A DNA stretch of 7,207 nucleotides from DASWVC01 sp036401335 (lineage in GTDB: Bacteria; Verrucomicrobiota; Verrucomicrobiia; Chthoniobacterales; JAFAMB01), in NCBI GenBank assembly GCA_036401335.1, contig DASWVC010000245.1:1-7207 (forward strand). The letters run 5' to 3'. The notes below the pieces were generated by a model. The model ran no database searches and was not told where the DNA came from. It saw nothing but the letters and a program-made list of their open reading frames with translations. The translations under genes and the position numbers were made by a program. Every line of letters begins with the position of its first letter. Position 1 is the stretch's first letter. Positions 1-5,985 of this stretch are shown here, piece after piece.

Positions 1-393
1 GGACGCATCCTGATCCGCGGTGAATCCGGACACGACATCATCCCGGAACTGTATCCCCTTGACCATGAGCCGGTGATCGACAAGCCGGGAAAGGGCGCCT
101 TTTTTGCCACCGATCTGCACGCGATCCTGCAGAACCGCGGCATCCAGCACCTGATCGTGACCGGAGTCACCACGGAAGTTTGTGTGAACACCACGGTGCG
201 TGAGGCCAACGATCGCGGGTACGATTGCCTCGTCCCGGCAGACTGCGTGGGGTCTTACTTTCCTGCCTTTCAGGAAGCAGGCCTCGAGATGATCAAAGCG
301 CAGGGCGGCATTTTCGGCTGGGTATCGGATTCCGCGCGGATCTTCGCTGCCCTTCAACCGACCGCTTCTCAGCCCGCCGGAACCCCGATTTGA
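1..393 (+). CDS. Cysteine hydrolase, isochorismatase fold, biuret amidohydrolase-like (5' truncated)
   Basis: The frame is open from base 1 to the TGA at 391-393, so the 130 residues seen are the C-terminal part of a protein that in this family usually has about 220-240 residues; the start and the catalytic Asp lie outside the window. The core strand reads VTGVTTEVCVNTTVREANDRG, with the predicted nucleophile Cys at visible residue 61 (codon 181-183). A Lys in the DKPGKGAF motif (residue 28) sits 33 residues before it. From memory this matches the Lys-Cys spacing of the Asp-Lys-Cys triad of biuret hydrolase. A QGGIFG motif near residue 101 also fits that subfamily. Enzymes of this type hydrolyse C-N bonds of biuret, ureidoacrylate, N-carbamoyl compounds or related amides in the cytoplasm. 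The permease gene begins 16 nt downstream, which suggests an uptake-plus-hydrolysis pair. The fold is secure; the substrate is inferred. An N-carbamoylsarcosine amidase-like or RutB-like role is the main alternative. Confidence 0.88.
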   Translation, partial: GRILIRGESGHDIIPELYPLDHEPVIDKPGKGAFFATDLHAILQNRGIQHLIVTGVTTEVCVNTTVREANDRGYDCLVPADCVGSYFPAFQEAGLEMIKAQGGIFGWVSDSARIFAALQPTASQPAGTPI

Positions 394-395
394 AT

Positions 396-404
396 AAAGG
401 AAAG
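396..404 (+). promoter_or_regulatory. Ribosome binding site of the permease
   Basis: AAAGGAAAG lies just after the hydrolase stop and about 6-8 nt before a GTG codon at 410. It is a purine-rich Shine-Dalgarno-like site and supports GTG as the start. It contrasts with the three minus-strand genes, which show no such site. Confidence 0.6.
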
Positions 405-409
405 AACCC

Positions 410-1999
410 GTGAACAACCCAAAGCCCGCCCTGTGGACCCCCGGAGATTGGAACGCCTTCTTCGGTTTCGGAACCAATATACTCGTGAACCTCCTCGTCC
501 TGAGCGGGTTGCTGCGTTTTGTATTGAAGATGCCTGATGCCCTGGTTTTCGGCCGCATCCTGCCCGCGACTGGAATGATGCTGTTTCTCAGCACCGTGTA
601 CTATGCGTTTCTGGCATACCGTCTCGCGAAACGCACCGGTCGGACGGACGTTTGCGCGCTGCCCTCGGGCATCAGCGTGCCCCACATGTTTGTCGTTACG
701 TTCGTGATCATGCTCCCAATCGCCACCAGGACCGGCGATCCGGTAAAAGGCTGGGAAGCAGGGTTGAGGTGGGTCTTCATTCAAAGCTTTGTGCTCATGG
801 TTGGCGGGTTCTTGGCTCCGGTGATCCGCCGGATTACGCCGCGGGCGGCCCTGCTCGGCACGCTGGCCGGGGTGTCGATCGCCTTTATCTCGATGCGGCC
901 GGCCCTGGAAATGTTCATGACCCCGGTGATTGGCATACCTTGCCTGGCCATCATCCTGGCAAGTTGGTTTGGCGGCGTCCGGTACTTTCGCGGCATTCCC
1001 GCAGGACTGGTGGCCATGCTCGTCGGTTCGGTCATCGCCTGGGGTTCAACCGCCCTTGGTCTTGGGTACGGCGGGATGAGCCTGGAAAGCTTATCCCATT
1101 CATTCGCGAATTTTGGCTTTTCCTTTCCTGTGCCTGCGGTAGGGCATGTGTTTTCCGGATTCCAATTTCTCGGCGTCATCCTTGTGACCGCAATCCCGTT
1201 CGGCATCTATGACCTGGTTGAGGCGATGGACAACGTCGAGAGTGCGGCCGTCGCGGGTGACAGTTTTCCCACCACCCGGGTGTTGACGGCGGACGGCGTC
1301 GTCAGCCTGATCGGATGCCTCATGGGCAACCCGTTCATCAATGCGGTGTACATCGGCCACCCGGGTTGGAAAGCGATGGGAGGAAGGATCGGCTATTCCG
1401 CCGCAACGGGCGTCATGGTGATTTTACTTTCCTGGCTTGGCATCATTTCGCTGGTGGTCACCCTGGTACCGGTCGTGGCCATCTCGCCGATCCTTCTCTA
1501 CATCGGAATGTTGATCGGAGCGCAAGCGTTCCAGGAAAACCCCAAAAGTCACGCTCCGGCCATCATCCTGGCGCTAACTCCGCACCTGGCGGCCTGGGGC
1601 AAGCTGCAGATCGACAACTCCCTGGGTGCGGCCGGCACGAGCGCGGCCGCGGTCGGCTTTGACAAACTGGGTCAGACGGGCGTGCTCTACCATGGGCTGG
1701 AAGTCCTGGGCGGCGGCGCGATTCTCGCCGGCCTCATCCTGGGAGCCATCGCGGTATTCATGATTGACCGGCGCTTCATGATGGCCGGCGCCTTTGCATT
1801 GGCCGGTGCCATCCTGACCTTCTTCGGCTTCATGCACGGCGAGAAAATCGGGATCGGACAAACTCCCGTGGTAGCCGTTAGTTACCTGATGGTAGCCGTG
1901 ATCATGGTGGCCGTCGCAAAGTTTGCCCGGGTGGCGCCAAAGCCGGCGGAGGAGCCCGAACATGGCGTGGGCCTGGCCGGACTGGCAGGTGCAGAATAA
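410..1999 (+). CDS. NCS2-like xanthine/uracil-type permease
   Basis: A 529-residue polytopic inner-membrane protein with roughly 12 or more hydrophobic segments, the expected size for NCS2-type (nucleobase-ascorbate/AzgA-like) permeases. An early PSGISVPHMF stretch (residues 85-94) and a mid-protein stretch around residues 262-334 (FGIYDLVEAMDNVESAAVAG, then ADGVVSLIGCLMGN, YIGHPGW, GGRIGYSAATG) match the NCS2 pattern, in which two half-helices line the substrate site and acidic residues bind the base. Candidate acidic residues are Glu271, Asp274 and Glu277. Where AzgA-like proteins usually read YIES, this one reads YIGH, so it belongs to a divergent branch. The C-terminus is a short Pro/Glu then Gly/Ala-rich cytoplasmic tail. 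GTG at 410 is chosen because it follows a good ribosome site and the first helix comes soon after. It probably forms an operon with the upstream hydrolase (16-nt gap). The likely cargo is a purine, pyrimidine, ureide or small amide; the exact substrate cannot be read from sequence. Confidence 0.85.
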   Translation: MNNPKPALWTPGDWNAFFGFGTNILVNLLVLSGLLRFVLKMPDALVFGRILPATGMMLFLSTVYYAFLAYRLAKRTGRTDVCALPSGISVPHMFVVTFVIMLPIATRTGDPVKGWEAGLRWVFIQSFVLMVGGFLAPVIRRITPRAALLGTLAGVSIAFISMRPALEMFMTPVIGIPCLAIILASWFGGVRYFRGIPAGLVAMLVGSVIAWGSTALGLGYGGMSLESLSHSFANFGFSFPVPAVGHVFSGFQFLGVILVTAIPFGIYDLVEAMDNVESAAVAGDSFPTTRVLTADGVVSLIGCLMGNPFINAVYIGHPGWKAMGGRIGYSAATGVMVILLSWLGIISLVVTLVPVVAISPILLYIGMLIGAQAFQENPKSHAPAIILALTPHLAAWGKLQIDNSLGAAGTSAAAVGFDKLGQTGVLYHGLEVLGGGAILAGLILGAIAVFMIDRRFMMAGAFALAGAILTFFGFMHGEKIGIGQTPVVAVSYLMVAVIMVAVAKFARVAPKPAEEPEHGVGLAGLAGAE

Positions 2000-2015
2000 A
2001 CGCCCCCTTGCCTGT

Positions 2016-2044
2016 TAACCCATCCGATTCTTTTTTGTGGGTTA
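2016..2044. repeat. Inverted repeat after the permease, T-run in loop
   Basis: TAACCCA (2016-2022) pairs with TGGGTTA (2038-2044) around a 15-nt loop containing six T (2031-2036). It starts 17 nt after the permease stop. The T-run sits inside the loop instead of after the stem, so it is not a textbook intrinsic terminator, though it could still mark the transcript end. Confidence 0.4.
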
Positions 2045-2069
2045 GTCCGGGTTACGGGTTCAAGGCAAC

Positions 2070-2097
2070 CCCGCTCACGCCGATTTTTTAGAGCGGG
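2070..2097. repeat. Second inverted repeat with T-run in loop
   Basis: CCCGCTC (2070-2076) pairs with GAGCGGG (2091-2097) around a 14-nt loop that again contains CCGATTTTTT. A smaller stem, GGGTT/AACCC, overlaps just upstream (about 2056-2071), and its T-run comes some ten bases after the stem. One of these may act as a weak terminator for the permease. Confidence 0.4.
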
Positions 2098-2160
2098 CCG
2101 GCAACCGTATGGAAGGCCTCCGCGGCTGGAACCGGGTTGGCAAGCGCTGCCGAGCCGTGT

Positions 2161-2212
2161 GCGCCGCACCCCATCGTTGGGGGTGGCGCCAAGCCTGCTG
2201 GTGGCGCTTGGC
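2161..2212. repeat. GC-rich hairpin cluster (REP-like)
   Basis: Two adjoining stems are visible. The first pairs GCGCC (2161-2165) and ACCCC (2168-2172) with GGGGT (2180-2184) and GGCGC (2185-2189), a 10-bp stem with a 2-nt bulge and a 7-nt loop. The second pairs GCCAAGC (2188-2194) with GCTTGGC (2206-2212). They share bases at 2188-2189, so they could be alternative folds. The look is that of a palindromic intergenic repeat unit, but there is only one copy in the window. Confidence 0.45.
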
Positions 2213-2340
2213 TTCAGGCGCCGGGTTCCCCCGTTTGGCAAAGGAACATTCCTGATGTAGCCTCGTCTGTCGAATGCGTGCGGACCGTCGTTGGAAAAGT
2301 GCGGCTTGGCCGCCGGTTGTCCCGGGCGGCACGCCCTTTT

Positions 2341-3699
2341 ATGCCACTGATTTTTAGAATCTTCCTCCTGTTCGCCGCAGCGCTGGTTTTGTTTTGCAGC
2401 GACCTTCTCGTAAGCAGCACGTTTTTCTCCAACCGCATGGCGGTGCTCGCGGCGAAGTCGCTCGAAAACCCCGATGCGAACGTGACCGGACTCCTGGCGA
2501 GCTACCAGCTTTATCGTGCCGGGGAAATACTGGCAGTGGTGGCGTGGCTTGTTCTCGCTTACTTCCTGATTCGACCGGAGGTGCGAACCAGGTGGCGAAA
2601 ATTCCGCAGCAAAGATCGCTCGTGGCGCCTGTTGCCGATTTCTGTAGTGCTGGTCTTGCCCTGCCTCTTCCTGACCGGTTGCATTCGGCCCTACGACGTT
2701 CCCGAATTCATGGAGATCGCCCCGAACGAGACTGCCTTCACCATTCCGTTGGATGAACAAAACCTGGGAGGCCAGGCGCGGTTCAGCAGCATCGAATACA
2801 TTGAATCGCGCAAGGTGCCGACCAAACGGGTGCTGATTCCTCACCGCTGGATTCAGACCGGCTATTACCCGTGGGACGGGCATTACGTTCAGACCTTAAA
2901 ATTGGTCACTGTTTCGCGCACGCCGGTGGTTCGCGAGTGGACGTCTTCGGAGAAGTCGGGCACGGATCCGCGAAACCAGGTCATCTACGTCGAGTCAAAA
3001 GACAGCGCCAACCTTTCTGTAGGTGTGTCCGTGGTCGGCCGGGTAACCGAAGAGGGAGCCGCCCGATTCCTGTATTATTACCCGAACGGCTCCTTGGCCA
3101 TGGTTATCGACGGCGAAGCCCGCGCACGGGTGCAACAAGCCGTGGCGCGAGTCTGCGCGAAGTATGCGCTTGATGACCTTCGCAACCACAAGCAGGAAAT
3201 AACGGATGCTTCCCTCAACGATCTCGTCGATTTTTATGGCAAGCGCGGGGTCGAGATCAGTGCGCTTTCCCTGGTCGGCGGTTTGAACTACGAGAACACC
3301 GAAATCCAGCGATCGATTGATCAGACGATTATTGCCCAGCAGCAACGGGTGGTCCGGCAGGCGGAATTTGAAGCCCAGGCAAAAGAAAATGAGCGTTTGC
3401 TGCTGGCCGCAGACGCCAAAGCTAAAGTGGCGCAACGCGAGGCTGAAGGTCAGGCGGAAGCCATCCGAACCGTGAATGCGGCACTCGCTAACGCGAGCCC
3501 CGTCTTCATTCAGCTTCGGGCCCTGGACGTCCAACGCGACCTCATCGGTCGCTGGAACGGCGCTTACCCGAACGTTTTCCTGGGCGGCTCGGGCTCGGGT
3601 GGGCCTGCCATGCTTCTCCAGGTGCCAACCACACCCGCGAGTTTACCCGCACCCGTTGGGCCACCTACGGCAGCGGCTCCAACAGAACCCGCACGGTGA
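2341..3699 (+). CDS. SPFH/band 7 (prohibitin-like) membrane protein with internal lipobox
   Basis: 452 residues from the ATG at 2341; the frame is open back to 2137 but the extra residues look non-coding. Two hydrophobic segments (about 5-25 and 62-78) are followed by a basic stretch (RTRWRKFRSKDRSWR, 82-96) and then a signal-peptide-like helix ending in the lipobox LTGC, with Cys114 (codon 2680-2682). From residue 115 on the protein reads like lipoprotein-type SPFH family members: RPYDVPEF, ETAFTIPL, KRVLIPHRW, REWT and VESKDS, then an Ala/Gln/Glu-rich coiled coil (about 320-385, with REAEGQAEAIRTVNAALAN). It ends in a Gly/Pro/Ala-rich tail (415-452). SPFH proteins oligomerise into membrane-bound rings or microdomain scaffolds that organise or protect other membrane proteins. 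Related lipoproteins begin close to the lipobox, so the first 80 residues may be a fused extra membrane domain, or the true start may be the in-frame GTG at 2581. It stands alone between the permease unit and the convergent stress cluster. The family call is firm; the start and topology are uncertain. Confidence 0.82.
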   Translation: MPLIFRIFLLFAAALVLFCSDLLVSSTFFSNRMAVLAAKSLENPDANVTGLLASYQLYRAGEILAVVAWLVLAYFLIRPEVRTRWRKFRSKDRSWRLLPISVVLVLPCLFLTGCIRPYDVPEFMEIAPNETAFTIPLDEQNLGGQARFSSIEYIESRKVPTKRVLIPHRWIQTGYYPWDGHYVQTLKLVTVSRTPVVREWTSSEKSGTDPRNQVIYVESKDSANLSVGVSVVGRVTEEGAARFLYYYPNGSLAMVIDGEARARVQQAVARVCAKYALDDLRNHKQEITDASLNDLVDFYGKRGVEISALSLVGGLNYENTEIQRSIDQTIIAQQQRVVRQAEFEAQAKENERLLLAADAKAKVAQREAEGQAEAIRTVNAALANASPVFIQLRALDVQRDLIGRWNGAYPNVFLGGSGSGGPAMLLQVPTTPASLPAPVGPPTAAAPTEPAR

Positions 3700-3724
3700 A
3701 ATGCCTGCAGGCGGTGTTTCGATC

Positions 3725-4010
3725 GCAACACTTCCGGTAACCGCTTTCCTGCGCGAGCGGGGACTCATCCTCGATCGAAAAATTCATCGGCAGCCAAATC
3801 ATGCTCCCGTTTCGGGTCAGTGCAGCACCCACCGGAAGACGGGGCGCTTGGCCTACCCGTGGCATGGCCAGGAGTAAGGAATTCGAACCAAGCGTTGCGT
3901 TTCATCGGCTCCTCCACCGGCACGAGCAGGTCCAGGGCACTGACCCAAGTGGTCGAGATGCCCAGGAACTGCACCGTGCCGGTTTGCTCCTGTACCTGAA
4001 GGAAGATGAC
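3725..4010 (-). pseudogene. Frameshifted remnant of a PRC-barrel gene
   Basis: Reading leftward, one frame gives VQEQTGTVQFLGISTTWV and LLVPVEE (to about 3910). This aligns with NNEQTGALEFLGVKTGWL and HVVPADK of the intact PRC-barrel protein encoded at 6777-5986. The match then continues in another frame as DETQRLVRIPYSWP (about 3864-3905) against DESTRTIQVPYPLA, and stops at a TAG (plus strand 3853-3855). A third frame then gives IEDESPLAQESGYRKCC (about 3725-3775), which could match the acidic linker and EIYRYYG end of the PRC domain. The shift after VPVEE corresponds to about 7 nt missing relative to the intact gene. No start codon or complete barrel can be assembled, so this is a decayed paralog. 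It lies downstream of the stress operon on the same strand. The first two segments are convincing; the third is weaker. Confidence 0.62.
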
Positions 4011-4080
4011 GGGGCAGGCGGCCATCCGGGTGCGTCTGGGAGATCGCAGCCGATCCAGGGATCGCCACACGTCGACTACT

Positions 4081-4088
4081 CACGCGTG
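4081..4088. repeat. Perfect 8-bp palindrome CACGCGTG
   Basis: CACGCGTG lies between the PRC remnant and the live stress genes. It may be a chance palindrome or a protein-binding half of a larger site; nothing else around it identifies a function. Confidence 0.25.
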
Positions 4089-4123
4089 GGATAACCTCAT
4101 GACTGGAACCCTACAGCGCTCTA

Positions 4124-4170
4124 GCAATTCGCCTTTCCCTTTTGGACCCCAAGGGGAGCAGCTGAATTGC
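4124..4170. repeat. Nested inverted repeat
   Basis: GCAATTC (4124-4130) pairs with GAATTGC (4164-4170), and inside them CCCTT pairs with AAGGG around a TTGG/CCAA centre (about 4137-4155). This would fold as a long hairpin in either strand. It lies downstream of the stress operon and upstream of the PRC remnant. There is no T-run after the stem on the minus strand. Confidence 0.4.
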
Positions 4171-4175
4171 CCTTG

Positions 4176-4209
4176 AGCTTGCACCGATCACAAAAGACCG
4201 GTGCAAACT
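4176..4209 (-). terminator. Hairpin downstream of the DUF2382 operon, possible terminator
   Basis: TTGCACCG (4179-4186) pairs perfectly with CGGTGCAA (4199-4206). Adding AGC and ACT outside gives 10 of 11 paired positions across a 12-nt loop. It begins about 40 nt past the TAA of the last operon gene (4249-4251), where a terminator is expected. No U-tract follows on the minus strand, so it may instead be an mRNA 3'-end stabilising stem or a factor-dependent stop. Confidence 0.4.
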
Positions 4210-4248
4210 AGAACCCTGGTCCCTTCTGCAGCCGCGCCCAACCGCTCT

Positions 4249-5022
4249 TTAAAGCTTCCCTGGCTTGCCCAGATCCCCGCGCCGGATCTCCCCTTCGCGG
4301 ACGACCTCAACGTCTTCCTTTTTAACGCTGTCGGTAACGACCCGCGTTTCAACCTCAGCAGTCTTCGACACGCGCACTGCGCCCGTGACGTGGGCTTCTT
4401 TGGACACCACGGCTTCGTCGGCGTGCAGCACCACTTCGACGGTTTTATCTGCGAACGCGTCGGACGCATTGCCCTGGCGGACTTCACTGGCGGGCACGCG
4501 TTCAATGACGACGTCCTCGCGCCGGAGTTCAACCGGCACGTTGACCTGCTCGGTATGCACGACCTTGCGCACGTGAACCTGGCCAGATTCCACCTCACGC
4601 TTTCCGACTCTTAACCGTTCCTCGTGCAGGATGATGTTAATCTCCTCCGCCCCCCGGTCGTAAGCCGCCAGGGCCGCTGCTTTGCCATGCTCCCACTCAA
4701 CGCTTTGGCGGTTCCGAAGGCCGGCATAATCTTGGGCCAGCTTAGGCTCGAGTTCTTCACGCTTCAAATCCACGCCGTGCTTGCGCGCTCCTTCATAGCC
4801 GGTCCGGTAGGCGGCTTGGTAGCTCGCGTAGCCTTGCCCGGGTTGAACGAACGGCTGCTTCTCGTGGTGTTCCTGCCAGTAGGCATCGTGGGCAGCCGGG
4901 TCCACAGCCTTGGCCAGGGCTGCGCTCGCGGCACCGGCCACCGTAGGAGTAGTTGCCTGAGCAGGAATGGCGTCAGGGCGTGAGCCCGCGCCGGGGTTGG
5001 TCTGTTGATTGGGATTCTTCAT
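4249..5022 (-). CDS. DUF2382 (YsnF/AvaK-type) stress protein with N-terminal YWxEHH/AYRTGYEG module
   Basis: 257 residues, soluble, with no signal peptide. Residues 1-40 are a low-complexity Pro/Ala/Gln/Thr leader. Residues 43-123 form a separate module with AYWQEHHEKQPFV, YASYQAAYRTGYEGAR, LEPKLAQDYAGLR and VEWEHGKAAALAAYDR. I recognise this pattern from uncharacterised bacterial stress-type proteins, but it has no known activity. Residues 128-242 are a DUF2382 domain built of two similar halves: the first carries EERLRVGKREVESGQVHVRK and REDVVIERV, the second DEAVVSKEAHVTGAVRVSK and KKEDVEVV. DUF2382 occurs in YsnF/AvaK-like proteins tied to general stress; its biochemical role is unknown. 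The domain is closely related to that of the first operon gene (6777-5986). It is the last gene of the leftward cluster, 78 nt after the membrane-protein gene. The start at 5022 has no visible Shine-Dalgarno, but the Met begins a plausible leader. Confidence 0.85.
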   Translation of the reverse strand: MKNPNQQTNPGAGSRPDAIPAQATTPTVAGAASAALAKAVDPAAHDAYWQEHHEKQPFVQPGQGYASYQAAYRTGYEGARKHGVDLKREELEPKLAQDYAGLRNRQSVEWEHGKAAALAAYDRGAEEINIILHEERLRVGKREVESGQVHVRKVVHTEQVNVPVELRREDVVIERVPASEVRQGNASDAFADKTVEVVLHADEAVVSKEAHVTGAVRVSKTAEVETRVVTDSVKKEDVEVVREGEIRRGDLGKPGKL

Positions 5023-5100
5023 GCGTTTGTTTCGGTTGGTGGTTCGACTAGTCTGGATCCATGCATCGTGGTGATGCGGTAAACGTTTGGCCTGCGGCTT

Positions 5101-5934
5101 TTACACCCTGCCCACGGCGGTTATGCCACTGCCATCGCGCGGAGTGGCTGCCCGGCCGCCCAGGGCCGCCGCCAGCGCTCCCAACAGCAGAGCCAGCGAC
5201 GAGGCCAGGCCTGCTTTGGCCGCGCCTTGACGCGCCGCATCGGCTGTTTCCATCGCCTTGGCTTTTGCCTGATCAGCCGCTTGCTGGGCCTGATCGGCGG
5301 TTTGCTGGGCCTTAGGCCCTTGCCCTTGGAGGTTGGACAAGTCTACCCCGTTGTCCTGCAACTTCTGCTTGGCCGTATCCATCAGGCCAGGACCCGCCTG
5401 GGCGGCGCCTTGGCCCGCGGCCGACACCACCGAGGAGACCAGGCTGCCCGCCCCGCCGATGATCGTGCCCAGGCCGCTGGTCAGCAGGTAAAAGCCCAGC
5501 AAGGTCGTCAGCCCGAAGGTGACCAACCCGTGGAGCATGGAGTCCTGGCGGTGCGGAAATCCGGCCAGCCGGCCCGCCACGTAGCCGCCCGTGAACAGGG
5601 AGATCAACACGCTCAGCAGGGTATAGAGCGTCGCGCCGATGCCCCAGCTGCCGGCCGAATGGTTGTCGTAGGGATTGAAAGCGCTGGCGCCCAAGCCCAG
5701 GCCCAGCAGGCTGAAGGCCAGTTGGGCGACGAGCGCCATCACGACGCCCGCCAGGATCGCGCCCCAGGAGATGCGCTTCACGGCCGCCATCGGCGCGGGC
5801 ACAGCCGTGGTGCCCTGCAAGTGCCGGCCCCCTTCAGCCAAGGGTGCCTCAGCACTAAAGGTGGTGGATTCAGTCCTCACAGGAGTGGTTTCGGCCGGCA
5901 CGACGGTGCGGCGAAGGTTGTCATTGGTAGCCAT
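5101..5934 (-). CDS. PhnA-like / TIGR04086-like membrane protein
   Basis: 277 residues. A polar N-terminus (1-52) leads into VKRISWGAILAGVVMALVAQ, the hallmark opening of a family often annotated PhnA-like or YrzE/TIGR04086-type membrane protein; no link to phosphonate metabolism is implied. Predicted membrane segments are about 56-84 (Gly-rich, LLGLGLGAS), 97-120 (ending TGGYVAGRLAG), 133-160 and 241-260. Between the third and fourth lies a loop (about 185-240) rich in Ala, Gln, Asp and Lys (QQTADQAQQAADQAKAKAME), likely an amphipathic helix that could lie on the membrane or self-associate. The protein sits between two DUF2382 genes (51 nt after one, 78 nt before the other), so it may give the cluster its membrane partner. 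Function is unknown; a role in envelope stress is an inference from the neighbours. No Shine-Dalgarno precedes the ATG at 5934; the leader is pyrimidine-rich. Confidence 0.78.
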   Translation of the reverse strand: MATNDNLRRTVVPAETTPVRTESTTFSAEAPLAEGGRHLQGTTAVPAPMAAVKRISWGAILAGVVMALVAQLAFSLLGLGLGASAFNPYDNHSAGSWGIGATLYTLLSVLISLFTGGYVAGRLAGFPHRQDSMLHGLVTFGLTTLLGFYLLTSGLGTIIGGAGSLVSSVVSAAGQGAAQAGPGLMDTAKQKLQDNGVDLSNLQGQGPKAQQTADQAQQAADQAKAKAMETADAARQGAAKAGLASSLALLLGALAAALGGRAATPRDGSGITAVGRV

Positions 5935-5985
5935 AAGAAGAAAAAGGTAAACGGTATTGGTTGTGAACGAGCGGCGGGCGGCTGG

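Larger units (their letters stand above)
2000..2340. other. 341-nt intergenic region with several inverted repeats
   Basis: No convincing gene lies here. The + frame of the SPFH gene stays open back to 2137, but residues upstream of 2341 are Gly/Pro/Arg-rich and look non-coding, and the minus-strand reading is equally unlike a protein. The region holds two hairpins with T-runs in their loops (2016-2044, 2070-2097) and a GC-rich hairpin cluster (2161-2212). It presumably contains the end of the permease transcript and the promoter of the SPFH gene, but I see no clear -35/-10 pair. Confidence 0.5.

Noticed and set aside
2137..2340. N-terminal extension of the SPFH gene from the ATG at 2137
   Set aside because: The residues are low-complexity and coincide with the GC-rich hairpins. 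The ATG at 2341 begins directly before a hydrophobic segment and is more plausible.
1882..2883. 333-residue - strand ORF across the permease end, the intergenic gap and the SPFH start
   Set aside because: It is antisense to two recognised genes and Arg/Pro/Gly-rich without a domain. Its openness is due to high GC.
3703..3712. Palindrome GCCTGCAGGC just after the SPFH stop, as a terminator
   Set aside because: There is no loop and no T-run. It lies within the stretch that reads as PRC-barrel remnant on the other strand.
4201..4614. 137-residue + strand ORF opposite the DUF2382 gene
   Set aside because: It is an antisense reading of a clearly coding region with strong DUF2382 similarity, and its own sequence resembles nothing.
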